Notes: generated by a model not told the origin, from the letters alone. DNA of 7,041 nucleotides from an uncultured Collinsella sp. (GCA_900557505.1 USTC01000051.1:1-7041), one strand, 5' to 3'; shown: positions 1-6,373, counted from the stretch's first letter. Program-made: numbers and translations.

Positions 1-1
1 A

Positions 2-352
2 GCGCTCGAGCGCGGCGGCACCGTGGTCGTCGACGAGCTGGACGCCAAGCTGCACCCGAAGCTTCTGCGCTACGTGATCCTGCTGTTCAAGGACCCCGAG
101 GTCAACAAGCACGGCGCGCAGCTCATCTTCTCGTCGCAGGACGTGTCCACCATGCGAAACGACGTGTTCCGCCGCGACGAGATATGGTTCGCGGCGCGCG
201 GCGAAGGGGAGGCCAGCCAGCTGTGGTCGCTCGCCGACATCCACGAGGCCAACGGCAACTTGGTCAGCAAGAACGCGGCCTTCGACAAGCAGTACCTGTC
301 GGGCCGTTACGGCGCCGACCCGTACCTCACTCGCATCGAGGAGTGGGACTAG
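2..352 (+). CDS. C-terminal end of an AAA family ATPase (RloB-associated type), 5' end outside window
   Basis: The frame is open from base 2 to the TAG at 350-352, so the GTG at 23 is only an internal valine. The visible 116 residues hold a Walker B motif of the AAA_15/AAA_21 type (VVVDELDAKLHP, with the acidic DE pair and the following LHP), then a QLIFSSQD segment where related proteins usually have a TTHD sensor/H-loop, and the tail YLSGRYGADPYL. That tail resembles the YLxGRYGAxP ending I know from ATPases encoded just upstream of RloB genes in phage-defence and restriction-associated loci. The H-loop histidine is replaced by glutamine (SSQD). Such ATPases are thought to hydrolyse ATP to control a partner nuclease or effector; this role is inferred. 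Only the last part of the protein is in view, so its N-terminal P-loop and the operon start cannot be judged. Confidence 0.85.
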   Translation, partial: ALERGGTVVVDELDAKLHPKLLRYVILLFKDPEVNKHGAQLIFSSQDVSTMRNDVFRRDEIWFAARGEGEASQLWSLADIHEANGNLVSKNAAFDKQYLSGRYGADPYLTRIEEWD

Positions 353-353
353 C

Positions 354-470
354 ATGGCGGCTAAGAAGTTTTGGTTGAGCGGTTCGTATATGAGGCCCAT
401 TTCCCTAGAGGGGGCAATGAGCCATGTAGAATCGATGTTGAGCGATTTGCGAATCGCCTGGACAGCATAG
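354..470 (+). CDS. Short 38-codon ORF where the ATPase partner gene would be expected
   Basis: An ATG lies one base after the ATPase stop codon, with GAGGAG at 337-342 upstream (11-base gap). It runs 38 codons to a TAG at 468-470. The start, MAAKKFWLSG, is basic, and the rest contains an amphipathic stretch (AMSHVESMLSDLRIAW). RloB-type partners are usually about 200 residues with a conserved CEGxxTE motif near the start; neither the length nor the motif is present. It could be a genuine tiny protein, a truncated partner gene fused to foreign sequence, or chance. Its TAG lies inside the Shine-Dalgarno of the next gene, so translating it could help couple that gene. I do not recognise the sequence. 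Confidence 0.35.
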   Translation: MAAKKFWLSGSYMRPISLEGAMSHVESMLSDLRIAWTA

Positions 471-474
471 GAGG
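469..474 (+). promoter_or_regulatory. Shine-Dalgarno AGGAGG that fixes a TTG start at 480
   Basis: A full AGGAGG is followed by a 5-base gap and then TTG at 480-482. An in-frame GTG at 474-476 overlaps the last base of the Shine-Dalgarno itself and so cannot be its start. The choice of TTG removes two residues from the longest reading. The stop codon of the preceding small ORF (468-470) overlaps the site. Confidence 0.75.
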
Positions 475-479
475 TGCAA

Positions 480-2885
480 TTGAACCGTATAGTCACGAAA
501 CCGACCAGAATCGACCTGCATATCCATTCTGCTGCAAGCACCGCTACAAAGGACAAAGGCAAGAAGGAGCTTGCCGATTGCGACAAAGGCCATGTTGATG
601 TGTTGCTTCGCGGTTTGGAGGCGCATGGCATCAACATGTGCGCAATTACCGACCATGATTGTTTCGACAAAGACCTCTACTTCGCTTTGAAGGAGAGGGA
701 GGGGGATGGTTGCCTGAGCAAAGTGCTTCCCGGCGTCGAGTTCAGCGTGTCCATTCGCGCCGGAGGCGAGGAGCCGACCGTTATCCATATCGTAGCCATC
801 TTCGATGACAGGCGCCCCGAATTGATCGACGGGATTGCCAGGGCCGTCTGCGACGAGCACGGGAAGCCGCGCTACGACGATCCCGATAACGGCGCTTTCA
901 CCGAAGACGGTTTCGCCAAGGTCCTGAGGGACATAGGCCTCAACGCTGTACTCATTGGGCACGAGAAATCGGCCGGCCAGGAAGCGAAGCGGGACGTGAG
1001 CAGCCTAGGCGCGGATTACGCCAGCGAAGTGATTTTGACCGAGTTTGTCGACGCGGTCGAGATTCGCAACAAGCGGCGCGAGCTCGACATCAAGAGGCTC
1101 ATCGAGACCTACCCCAAAGACGCCGTCCCGTTTGTCGTCGGGAGCGATTGCCATGATTGGGCCGCCTACCCCGGGACAGAAGGCGGTGAGATTTCGTTCT
1201 CGAGCCTGAAATGCCTGCCAACCTTCGAAGGCCTGCTCATGGCAATCACCGATCTCTCGAGAATCAAGGTCGGCGACTGCTCGTTCTTCAGCGCCAGCTC
1301 CACGAAGCTTGATTCGTTGAGACTGGCAGTCGATGGCAAGGATTTCGATATACCGCTTTCGCCTGGAATCAATGCGATCATCGGCGACAACTCCATCGGC
1401 AAGTCGATGATGATTCATCGATTGACCGGTTGCCGGCATGTGGGCGATTCCAAGTTGGTCGACGGGTACAAGGCCTATTGCGCGAAGGAGGGCATAAGCG
1501 TCGACACACTTCTCTCCGTTGAGGCCGAGTTCAAGTTCGACGATCAGGACAGCGTGCGCAAAACCCTCGAGGAGCTGCATTCGGGGCAGGGCCAGGACGA
1601 TTATTTCGGTAAGTATTTTCAATCCCACGTTGACGTCGGTTCAATCAAGGAGTCGCTCAAGCGCTTCTTCGATGAGTGTGTTGTTGCCCTGGAGTCGAAA
1701 GCACGCTTCAACGATGCACGCTGTCGGCTCGATAAGCATGAGGTGGTTTTGCGCGACCTGCCAAAGTCCGAGATGCTGACCATCTCCCAATTTTCGAAGA
1801 CGATCTCTTTTGAGGACATCGATAACCTCGGCTCCAAGTTGCTCTCCTGCAGGAACGACCTTGCCAACGCCAGAACAGATTACTCGAAACTTTTCAAAGA
1901 GATGGGGCTTGAGGCTGCCGAGGCCCATGCCGATGCAATGGAGGCGATGGACAGGCTTCTCAAACTCACCGAGAAGCATAGGCTAGTCTACGAACGCGAC
2001 GACGCGAAGACCCGAGCAGTCAAAGACGCTGCGAGCAAGGAACGCAGAGTTCTTTCGAAGAGGAAGACTGACGAGCAGAAAACCATAGATGACTATTCGG
2101 CGACTCTTGACGATGTCTCTGGGAAGATTGCCAACGCAGTGTTGCTTGCCGCAAAGCGGTGCGACAGGAAGCTTGAGTATGCCGTTCCTGTGGACATTAG
2201 GGTCCCCAACCCTATGGGGAAATTCATATTTGTCTCCGAACTCACTTCCGGGAGGACCGACATAGACTACTGCAATGAGGTCTTCGGAGAGGTATTCAAC
2301 AAACCGAAACTCTGGCAGTTGTTGGACGGCATTCAGCACGAAACGTCTCTTACCACAGAGGATGTTGCGGAAATGGTGACGGGCAGCAAGCCTTCTTTGG
2401 CGACGTGCTACAAGGAAATTCGCGAAAAACTCCATGCGGTGGTGGACCGCATATCCGAGAGAAGGAAAATCACCAACAAGTCCATAGGCATCGACGCCGA
2501 ACCATCGCCTGGCCTGTACGGGACCCTGTACTTCGACCTTTTGGCGGAGGAGGACGCTAAGATGGGGGTCTACGTTATCGACCAGCCGGAGGACCAGATC
2601 TCGCAGGTGGCGATCAAGAAGCACGTCCTCGACGCCTTCAAGAGGATGAGCGCCAACCGGCAGGTGCTGATGATCACGCACAACCCGCTCTTCGTCGTAA
2701 ACCTCGACGTCGATAACGTCATCGTGCTCGCGCGCGGCGAAGATGGGAAGATTGACGTGAAGAGCGGGGCTTTGGAATACGAATGCGACGACTACAAGGT
2801 GCTCGACCTTGTGGCCAAGACCGTTGAAGGGGGTGCCGACGTTGTCAGGAAGCGACTCAAGCGCTATGGCTCAGAAGACATATAG
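480..2885 (+). CDS. PHP-domain phosphoesterase fused to SMC/ABC-like ATPase (TrlF-like), putative defence protein
   Basis: This is an 801-residue two-domain protein. Residues 1-230 form a PHP domain with its metal-binding motifs: DLHIHS (12-17), TDHD (57-60), GVEFS (85-89), H103, H161 and GSDCH (221-225). This fold gives metal-dependent phosphoester hydrolysis on nucleic acids or small phosphates. Residues about 270-801 form an ABC/SMC/RecF-like ATPase: Walker A GDNSIGKS (302-309), a charged, helical, probably coiled-coil insert (about 388-560), a signature-like SPGLYGT (676-682), Walker B VYVIDQPED (D701, E704) and H-loop H734 in ITHNP. The build matches what I recall as the TrlF family of AAA-like ATPases. 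The ATPase probably senses or scans nucleic acid and licenses the PHP nuclease; this is inference. All key residues are present, so it should be active. Its 3' end overlaps the next gene by 20 bases. Base composition looks less GC-rich than its left neighbour, as expected for a transferred gene. Confidence 0.88.
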   Translation: MNRIVTKPTRIDLHIHSAASTATKDKGKKELADCDKGHVDVLLRGLEAHGINMCAITDHDCFDKDLYFALKEREGDGCLSKVLPGVEFSVSIRAGGEEPTVIHIVAIFDDRRPELIDGIARAVCDEHGKPRYDDPDNGAFTEDGFAKVLRDIGLNAVLIGHEKSAGQEAKRDVSSLGADYASEVILTEFVDAVEIRNKRRELDIKRLIETYPKDAVPFVVGSDCHDWAAYPGTEGGEISFSSLKCLPTFEGLLMAITDLSRIKVGDCSFFSASSTKLDSLRLAVDGKDFDIPLSPGINAIIGDNSIGKSMMIHRLTGCRHVGDSKLVDGYKAYCAKEGISVDTLLSVEAEFKFDDQDSVRKTLEELHSGQGQDDYFGKYFQSHVDVGSIKESLKRFFDECVVALESKARFNDARCRLDKHEVVLRDLPKSEMLTISQFSKTISFEDIDNLGSKLLSCRNDLANARTDYSKLFKEMGLEAAEAHADAMEAMDRLLKLTEKHRLVYERDDAKTRAVKDAASKERRVLSKRKTDEQKTIDDYSATLDDVSGKIANAVLLAAKRCDRKLEYAVPVDIRVPNPMGKFIFVSELTSGRTDIDYCNEVFGEVFNKPKLWQLLDGIQHETSLTTEDVAEMVTGSKPSLATCYKEIREKLHAVVDRISERRKITNKSIGIDAEPSPGLYGTLYFDLLAEEDAKMGVYVIDQPEDQISQVAIKKHVLDAFKRMSANRQVLMITHNPLFVVNLDVDNVIVLARGEDGKIDVKSGALEYECDDYKVLDLVAKTVEGGADVVRKRLKRYGSEDI

Positions 2886-3186
2886 GGTCGGGCTGAAGGA
2901 TGGGAAGATTGCGATTGAGGGGGTTGACGGCTTTTCCATTGCTGTCGAAGACCCGAAGCTGAACGTAGGGAAGCTGTACTCGGCCCTTTTCGCCGACGTC
3001 AACGAGCCCACGACAATTACTCTCGAGCCCGCGATTGAACTTAAACAGGATCGCAAAGCCTTCTCTTTCTTTGAAAGCTTGAAGAAGATCGTGGACGGCG
3101 CTTGCGAGAAGATGAATCCGGGTCTGGCCAAGATTGCCAAGAAGGCCGAAGGGCTCGATGCCGACGACGAGGCAAAGCAGAGTTGA
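2866..3186 (+). CDS. Unrecognised 106-residue protein overlapping the PHP-ATPase gene
   Basis: The ATG at 2866 lies 20 bases inside the end of the PHP-ATPase gene, in another frame, and the ORF ends at TGA 3184-3186. AGGAAG at 2847-2852 is 13 bases upstream, too far for a good site, so translation is probably coupled to the upstream gene. A longer reading from GTG 2809 has no Shine-Dalgarno and lies wholly within the neighbour. The protein starts MAQKTYRVGLKDGKIAIEGV, with alternating hydrophobic residues suggesting beta-strands over about 1-60, then a helical basic segment (about 70-95) and an acidic, lysine-containing tail. No signal peptide, membrane segment or catalytic motif is visible. 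The overlap makes it a likely partner or regulator of the PHP-ATPase. I do not recognise the family. Confidence 0.7.
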   Translation: MAQKTYRVGLKDGKIAIEGVDGFSIAVEDPKLNVGKLYSALFADVNEPTTITLEPAIELKQDRKAFSFFESLKKIVDGACEKMNPGLAKIAKKAEGLDADDEAKQS

Positions 3187-3278
3187 TGCCGTGCTGTTCG
3201 TTGGCGAAAGCCAAGGCCGATGAAGGCTTGCATGGAAACTACTGCTTGCGATAAGCGTGGTAGCGCGATTGGGCATGA

Positions 3279-3295
3279 AGACAAGTTAGTTGTCT
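3279..3295. repeat. Short perfect inverted repeat in the 173-bp gap before the small-RNA promoter
   Basis: AGACAA and TTGTCT are perfect complements around the 5-base centre GTTAG. No T-run follows, so it is not an obvious terminator, although it lies where the PHP-ATPase operon would be expected to end. It could be an operator or chance. The rest of 3187-3359 shows nothing I can name. Confidence 0.3.
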
Positions 3296-3359
3296 AGGGG
3301 AACCTGGAATTCTGGATATGTACGGTCATGATTGAACGTGGATAGTCAGAGCATGGGCC

Positions 3360-3388
3360 TTGACGGGGCTTAAGTTTGCGGATAATAT
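3360..3388 (+). promoter_or_regulatory. Strong sigma70-type promoter upstream of the Abi_2 gene
   Basis: TTGACG (3360-3365) matches the -35 consensus at five of six positions. A 17-base spacer leads to TAATAT (3383-3388), a near-consensus -10; GATAAT at 3381-3386 is an overlapping alternative with a 15-base spacer. Transcription would begin near 3395, about 84 bases before the start codon of the Abi_2 protein and about 40 bases before an intrinsic terminator. No second promoter is seen between here and the gene. Confidence 0.7.
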
Positions 3389-3394
3389 CATGGC

Positions 3395-3460
3395 AGTGAT
3401 TAGGGTCCAGAAACTTTCGATGCCTGGAACCGGAGGGGAGCCTGCGGGTTCCCCTTTTAC
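3395..3460 (+). ncRNA. Predicted ~65-nt structured small RNA linked to the Abi_2/HEPN gene
   Basis: The interval runs from the predicted transcription start to the T-run of a terminator. It can fold into two consecutive hairpins. The first pairs GGTCCAG (3404-3410) with CTGGAACC (3424-3431), seven pairs with one bulged A at 3429 and a 13-base loop. The second is the terminator stem at 3435-3454. No credible ORF with a ribosome-binding site lies inside it. A promoter, a short structured RNA and a terminator placed directly before a ribonuclease-fold toxin is the layout of RNA-antitoxin loci such as type III toxin-antitoxins, and I recall reports of small RNAs linked to Abi_2-family genes, which I cannot verify here. 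Ends are approximate and transcription is unproven. Confidence 0.55.
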
Positions 3461-3464
3461 TTTT
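3435..3464 (+). terminator. Intrinsic terminator ending 14 nt before the Abi_2 start codon
   Basis: GGGGAGCC (3435-3442) pairs with GGTTCCCC (3447-3454) over eight base pairs, one of them G-U, around a TGCG tetraloop. TTTTACTTTT follows at 3455-3464. This is a textbook intrinsic terminator. It lies inside the leader, between the small-RNA promoter and the Abi_2 coding region, so full-length mRNA must come from read-through. Confidence 0.8.
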
Positions 3465-3478
3465 CGGGAAGAACGAAG

Positions 3479-4411
3479 ATGCCCAAAGAATTCCTTACCT
3501 ACCAGCAGCAGATGGAGAAGCTCAGAAGCTCCGGCCTCACAATCGAGGACGAAGGGGCTTGCTGCAGGGTCCTTGCGGACATCGGCTATTTCCCGGTCGT
3601 GAACGGATACCAGTCGTTTTTCCGCGACCCGAGCACCCGGGTATACCGCGAAGGCGCCACTTTTGGGGATATCCTGGCGCTTTACGAGTTCGACGTCGAG
3701 CTCAGGGAGATAATGCTCGATGCGCTGCTCAAGGTCGAGGTGAAGATCAGGTCGGCGGTGGCCTACGAGTTCTGCGCTGCATATGGCGAGTCCCAGAGCA
3801 AGTACCTAGACGCCCGCTGCTACGCGGCGTCGAAGGGCTCGAAGCGCGTTCTCCCGAAGCTGCTGAACATGCTTGACTATATCGCCAACAAGGATACCAG
3901 CCACGAATACCTTGCCTACTACCGCAGGGCATACAAGAACGTGCCGCTGTGGGTCGCGGTGAACGCCATGACTTTCGGGCAGATCTCGAAAATGCTCACG
4001 GCCCTCAGGGACAACGAGAAGGCGAGGATCGCTAAGAGGTTCGGGGTCGGAAACCCGAAGGAGCTCTCGTCGTTTATCCGCGTGCTCGCCCTCTACAGGA
4101 ACGTCTGCGCGCATGGCGAGCGTCTCTTCTCCCACAGGTGCCACGTCGAGATCCCCGATACGGCCCTGCACGCCAAGCTCGGCATCGAGAAGATCGGGCC
4201 GGATTACGCTTGCGGCAAGGTGGATGTCTTCTCGGCAGTGATCGCCCTTCGATACCTTCTGCGCGACGACGAGTTCAAGGCATTCAAGGCGAAGCTCGTC
4301 AAGTGCGTTAACGGTTATCTGTCATCGGACGAGAGCATCGGCGAGGAGCGTCTCCTTGAAGCCATGGGCTTCCCGGCCGAATGGAAGAAGATAACCAGAT
4401 ATAAATTGTGA
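3479..4411 (+). CDS. Abi_2-family (AbiD/AbiF-like) abortive-infection protein with HEPN motif
   Basis: The 310-residue protein has the usual length and landmarks of the Abi_2 family. The N-terminal part has the GYFPVVNGY segment (36-44), matching the family's L..xGYYRLSGY element. The middle has FDVELREIMLDALLKVEVKIRS (71-92), the conserved R...E...R helix (R76, E87, R91). RNVCAH (207-212) is the RNxxxH signature of HEPN ribonucleases, followed by GERLF. HEPN Abi proteins cleave RNA and halt growth after phage infection; that this one does so is inferred from the intact motif. GGGAAG at 3466-3471 is 7 bases before the ATG. The predicted small RNA and its terminator sit directly upstream, implying RNA control or at least read-through-limited expression. 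It stands alone, about 290 bases after the PHP-ATPase operon and convergent with the minus-strand genes on its right. Confidence 0.88.
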   Translation: MPKEFLTYQQQMEKLRSSGLTIEDEGACCRVLADIGYFPVVNGYQSFFRDPSTRVYREGATFGDILALYEFDVELREIMLDALLKVEVKIRSAVAYEFCAAYGESQSKYLDARCYAASKGSKRVLPKLLNMLDYIANKDTSHEYLAYYRRAYKNVPLWVAVNAMTFGQISKMLTALRDNEKARIAKRFGVGNPKELSSFIRVLALYRNVCAHGERLFSHRCHVEIPDTALHAKLGIEKIGPDYACGKVDVFSAVIALRYLLRDDEFKAFKAKLVKCVNGYLSSDESIGEERLLEAMGFPAEWKKITRYKL

Positions 4412-4713
4412 GCTCGATTTGCCTGAAAGCAAGTCATTGGTTTCGGACGGATTATTGGCGACGGAATCGCGTGCCAAGCCCCTTGCGCGGATGCGTTGCG
4501 GCTATCGAGGGCTATGCTAGATGCAAGGCTGGAGCCTGCTGGCGCATTCTTAAGAGGAATCATGCGGATTCTTCTTGATTATGGGCATGGTTGGCGCTGC
4601 GATAATGACGGACTTTCTCGTTAAAGGGGTTGGCACAGCGGTTGGGGCGCCTCTGTTCCCGGGAGCGCTGCTTGTCCGGTGGCCATCTATCCCCGGCAGG
4701 ATTCCGTGGACGG
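4412..4713. other. 302-bp convergent intergenic region without a recognised gene
   Basis: It lies between the end of the Abi_2 gene and the end of the minus-strand CxxC protein gene. An open frame starting at 4575 on the plus strand has a small hydrophobic opening (MIMGMVGAAIMTDF), but there is no Shine-Dalgarno at a fitting distance and it runs into the antisense of the next gene. I see only the hairpin at 4552-4576 as structured sequence. Confidence 0.5.
4552..4576 (+). terminator. Candidate terminator hairpin after the Abi_2 gene
   Basis: AAGAGGAATC (4552-4561) pairs with GATTCTTCTT (4567-4576) over ten pairs, one of them G-U, around the loop ATGCG. The right arm is U-rich in RNA but no clean T-run follows, and the stem is A/T-rich, so termination would be weak. 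It sits between two converging genes, about 140 bases past both. Confidence 0.35.
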
Positions 4714-5034
4714 CTAATCGCACAGCCTGGCGACCTCAGCCCCGCATTTCGCGCAGCAACCCTCGATGAGCACGCAGCTGTGGCGCATGCGCAGCGTGTA
4801 GCCGGGCGCGAACTCCGTCGTGCCGCAGTTATGGCAGAACGCGTTGGCGAGCAGCAGCTTGCGGATATGCTCGGGGATCTTCTTCCACTCCCGCAACGCC
4901 TCGATCTCCGTGACGCCCCTGCCGCGGCGGAACTCGTCTTCCTCCATCTCCTCGGCGACGAACCTTGCGATCATCTCCTCGCTTACGCCGTCTGCCCTCA
5001 TCTGCCGGGCCATCTCCTCGTATTTGTCGGCCAT
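4714..5034 (-). CDS. Small CxxC/CxxC (zinc-ribbon-like) protein of unknown function
   Basis: The ATG at 5034 is preceded on the minus strand by a perfect AGGAGG (plus-strand 5040-5045) with a 5-base gap, which strongly supports this start. The 106-residue product has an acidic, helical N-terminal half rich in MADKYEEMARQM-type residues, a basic patch around 36-60, and a C-terminal Cys cluster: C67xxC70 and C94xxC97, with extra Cys at 87, 93 and 105. Two CxxC knuckles about 24 residues apart are the pattern of a zinc ribbon, so nucleic-acid or protein binding is plausible. No membrane segment is seen. It follows the broken abiEii on the same strand and may share its transcript, though it has its own strong ribosome site. 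I do not recognise the family. Confidence 0.75.
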   Translation of the reverse strand: MADKYEEMARQMRADGVSEEMIARFVAEEMEEDEFRRGRGVTEIEALREWKKIPEHIRKLLLANAFCHNCGTTEFAPGYTLRMRHSCVLIEGCCAKCGAEVARLCD

Positions 5035-5106
5035 AGCGGCCTCCTGCCCGATTAGTGGTGTCTCTGCTTGATCAGGGAAAGCCTCTTTGCATGGGCTCGG
5101 CTCGCT

Positions 5107-5729
5107 TCAGCGGCCTTGTGTCTTGGTGCTACGGGAAATGTTGTCGTTTGGCTCCAAGGTGCCGTTTCCTTCTGCTGCAGCCCAGATGAGCGACGAAGGG
5201 CTCCATGTTGAAGCTCCATGTTTCCAGTGCGTGCCCAGCGCCGGCTCATAGAGCTTCGCCGCCAGCTCTTCCGCACTTACCATGTCGGGCGCCACGTCGT
5301 CGACCTCGTCGACCACGAGGTCGACGGACGCGGCTTGCAGGGACTTGCCGCCGAGAGAGGGGGGGTGAACCAGACCTTCATCCCGTTGCGGTACTCGGCG
5401 TCTGCCTTGATGGGCTCCGCTTTGTCGAAGGAGAAGCTGATGAAGTCGCCGAGGCCGATGCCGGCGAGCCTTCGCAGATCTGCCACGGCGGCTTCGACGC
5501 TGGTCTCGCGCGCGAGCAGGTCGATGTCCCTCGTGGCACGCGCGTCGACGGTTCGGGCAAGCACGCTCTGACCGCCCTTCAGGACAAAGGGCGAATCCGG
5601 GTCGCTGAAGACGCGGCACAGCAGCCGGTGGAAGTAGAAGCCGGCGATGGCGCGGTTGGTGTCTAGCAGCGATTTCTTGGCCGCCTCTTTGACGGCCATC
5701 TCGAGCGCCGCGGGCGTCTTGTATCTCAT
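5107..5729 (-). pseudogene. abiEii: Broken AbiEii/AbiGii-type nucleotidyltransferase toxin
   Basis: The ATG (5729-5727) overlaps the abiEi stop as ATGA, the normal AbiE coupling. The first ~120 residues are good AbiEii: FVLKGGQSVLAR (48-59; nucleotidyltransferase motif I, GG-S) and RDIDLL (67-72, metal-binding D68 and D70), then the FSFDKAEPIKADAEYR region. At a C7 run (minus strand; plus-strand G7 at 5359-5365) the frame is lost and the original frame stops at 5277-5279. One frame over, homology resumes as LGGKSLQAASVDLVVDEVDD, a segment carrying the third conserved acidic motif. After APDMVS it no longer resembles the family: the YPxE...K motif IV and the C-terminal domain, roughly 100 residues, are missing, and an unrelated tail runs to a stop at 5107-5109. 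AbiEii toxins are usually about 280-310 residues. Even with the frame repaired the toxin would be truncated and probably inactive. Confidence 0.8.
5359..5365. repeat. Homopolymer G7/C7 at the abiEii frame break
   Basis: Seven G on the plus strand lie exactly where the AbiEii reading frame changes. Five or eight C on the coding strand would restore the frame into LGGK. Slippage here could be a mutation, a phase-variable switch or a sequencing error. Confidence 0.8.
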
Positions 5730-6373
5730 GATCGGCCTTTCTGGTCGGATGCGGAGAGGGCTCTTGCGAGAGGCTCGAGCAGGGCCGCTCGCCGTTTGCT
5801 TTCGCCGAGCTCGTCGAGCAGGCTGCCAAGCTTCGCAGAGTCGATGAGACCTTGGGCCGCGGCGTCGCGGAAGGCGCCTTCGACAAGCGACGGGTCCTCG
5901 CAGTCGAGGCACAGATCGGCAAGCGTTCTCTCGGCGCGGGTGATAGGCAGGTCGCCTATCCAGGCCACGTCGCCTTCGTCGACGTTTCTCACCCCAAAAC
6001 GTGCCGACTCGATTTTTGAGTTGATGCGCTCGGGCGCGTAGATGCGGTAGGGGGAGAGGTGGAAGTCCCCGATTCCCAGGAGCCATGCAGCCGTAGAGCC
6101 GCCGACGGCCACGCCGTCCCACTTAGCTTGCCGCTCCCATGAGAACGCTGTCGATGCCGTGAGCTTCCAGATCGCGGCCAGCTCGTCGGTCTCCGAGCTC
6201 GGCGCACCGGAGAGGCGATATGCGCCGTGGGCGACGCGCTCGAGGCGCCCGACCTTGCAGGCGTGGGAGAGGGCGTTCCTGCTGATGCCGAGGCGCTGTG
6301 CCTGGGCAGTGGTGAAGACGCCCTCCGATGCCGAGAGCTCGTCGATGGCTGCTATGTTGTTCGCATACTTCAT
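5726..6373 (-). CDS. abiEi: AbiEi antitoxin / transcriptional repressor of an AbiE type IV toxin-antitoxin
   Basis: The 215-residue protein starts MKYANNIAAIDELSAS. Residues about 9-52 are the AbiEi N-terminal winged helix-turn-helix: SEGVFTTAQAQRLGISRNAL, then RLERVAHGAYRL, matching the family's GxYRL wing. The C-terminal domain includes LPITRAERTLADLC (about 142-155), the conserved ERT-DL motif of AbiEi proteins. AbiEi binds inverted repeats in its own promoter and antagonises the nucleotidyltransferase toxin. I chose the ATG at 6373 over an upstream in-frame start at 6514: a -10 box lies 6 bases before it and the added residues look random. That would make the mRNA leaderless, fitting the absence of a Shine-Dalgarno. 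Its last bases overlap abiEii as ATGA. It looks intact although its toxin is broken, so it may survive as an orphan regulator. Confidence 0.88.
   Translation of the reverse strand: MKYANNIAAIDELSASEGVFTTAQAQRLGISRNALSHACKVGRLERVAHGAYRLSGAPSSETDELAAIWKLTASTAFSWERQAKWDGVAVGGSTAAWLLGIGDFHLSPYRIYAPERINSKIESARFGVRNVDEGDVAWIGDLPITRAERTLADLCLDCEDPSLVEGAFRDAAAQGLIDSAKLGSLLDELGESKRRAALLEPLARALSASDQKGRS

Noticed and set aside
405..962. 185-codon minus-strand ORF opposite the PHP-ATPase start
   Set aside because: Antisense shadow of a gene with clear PHP motifs; no ribosome site or recognisable product.
1005..1628. 207-codon minus-strand ORF
   Set aside because: Antisense of the ATPase domain including the Walker A region; no family features.
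1983..2681. 232-codon minus-strand ORF
   Set aside because: Long only because the sense strand is GC-rich coding sequence; lies opposite the Walker B and signature region.
3185..3253. 22-codon ORF overlapping the stop of the 106-residue protein gene (TGATG)
   Set aside because: The overlap is suggestive of coupling but the peptide has no features and is too short to support.
3187..3470. ToxI-like tandem repeats upstream of the Abi_2 gene
   Set aside because: No tandem repeat unit is present; the RNA candidate rests on promoter, hairpins and terminator instead.
4575..4769. 64-codon plus-strand ORF with a hydrophobic start
   Set aside because: No fitting Shine-Dalgarno and it runs antisense into a better-supported minus-strand gene.
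5205..5666. 153-codon plus-strand ORF
   Set aside because: Antisense of the abiEii remnant, which has recognisable family motifs.
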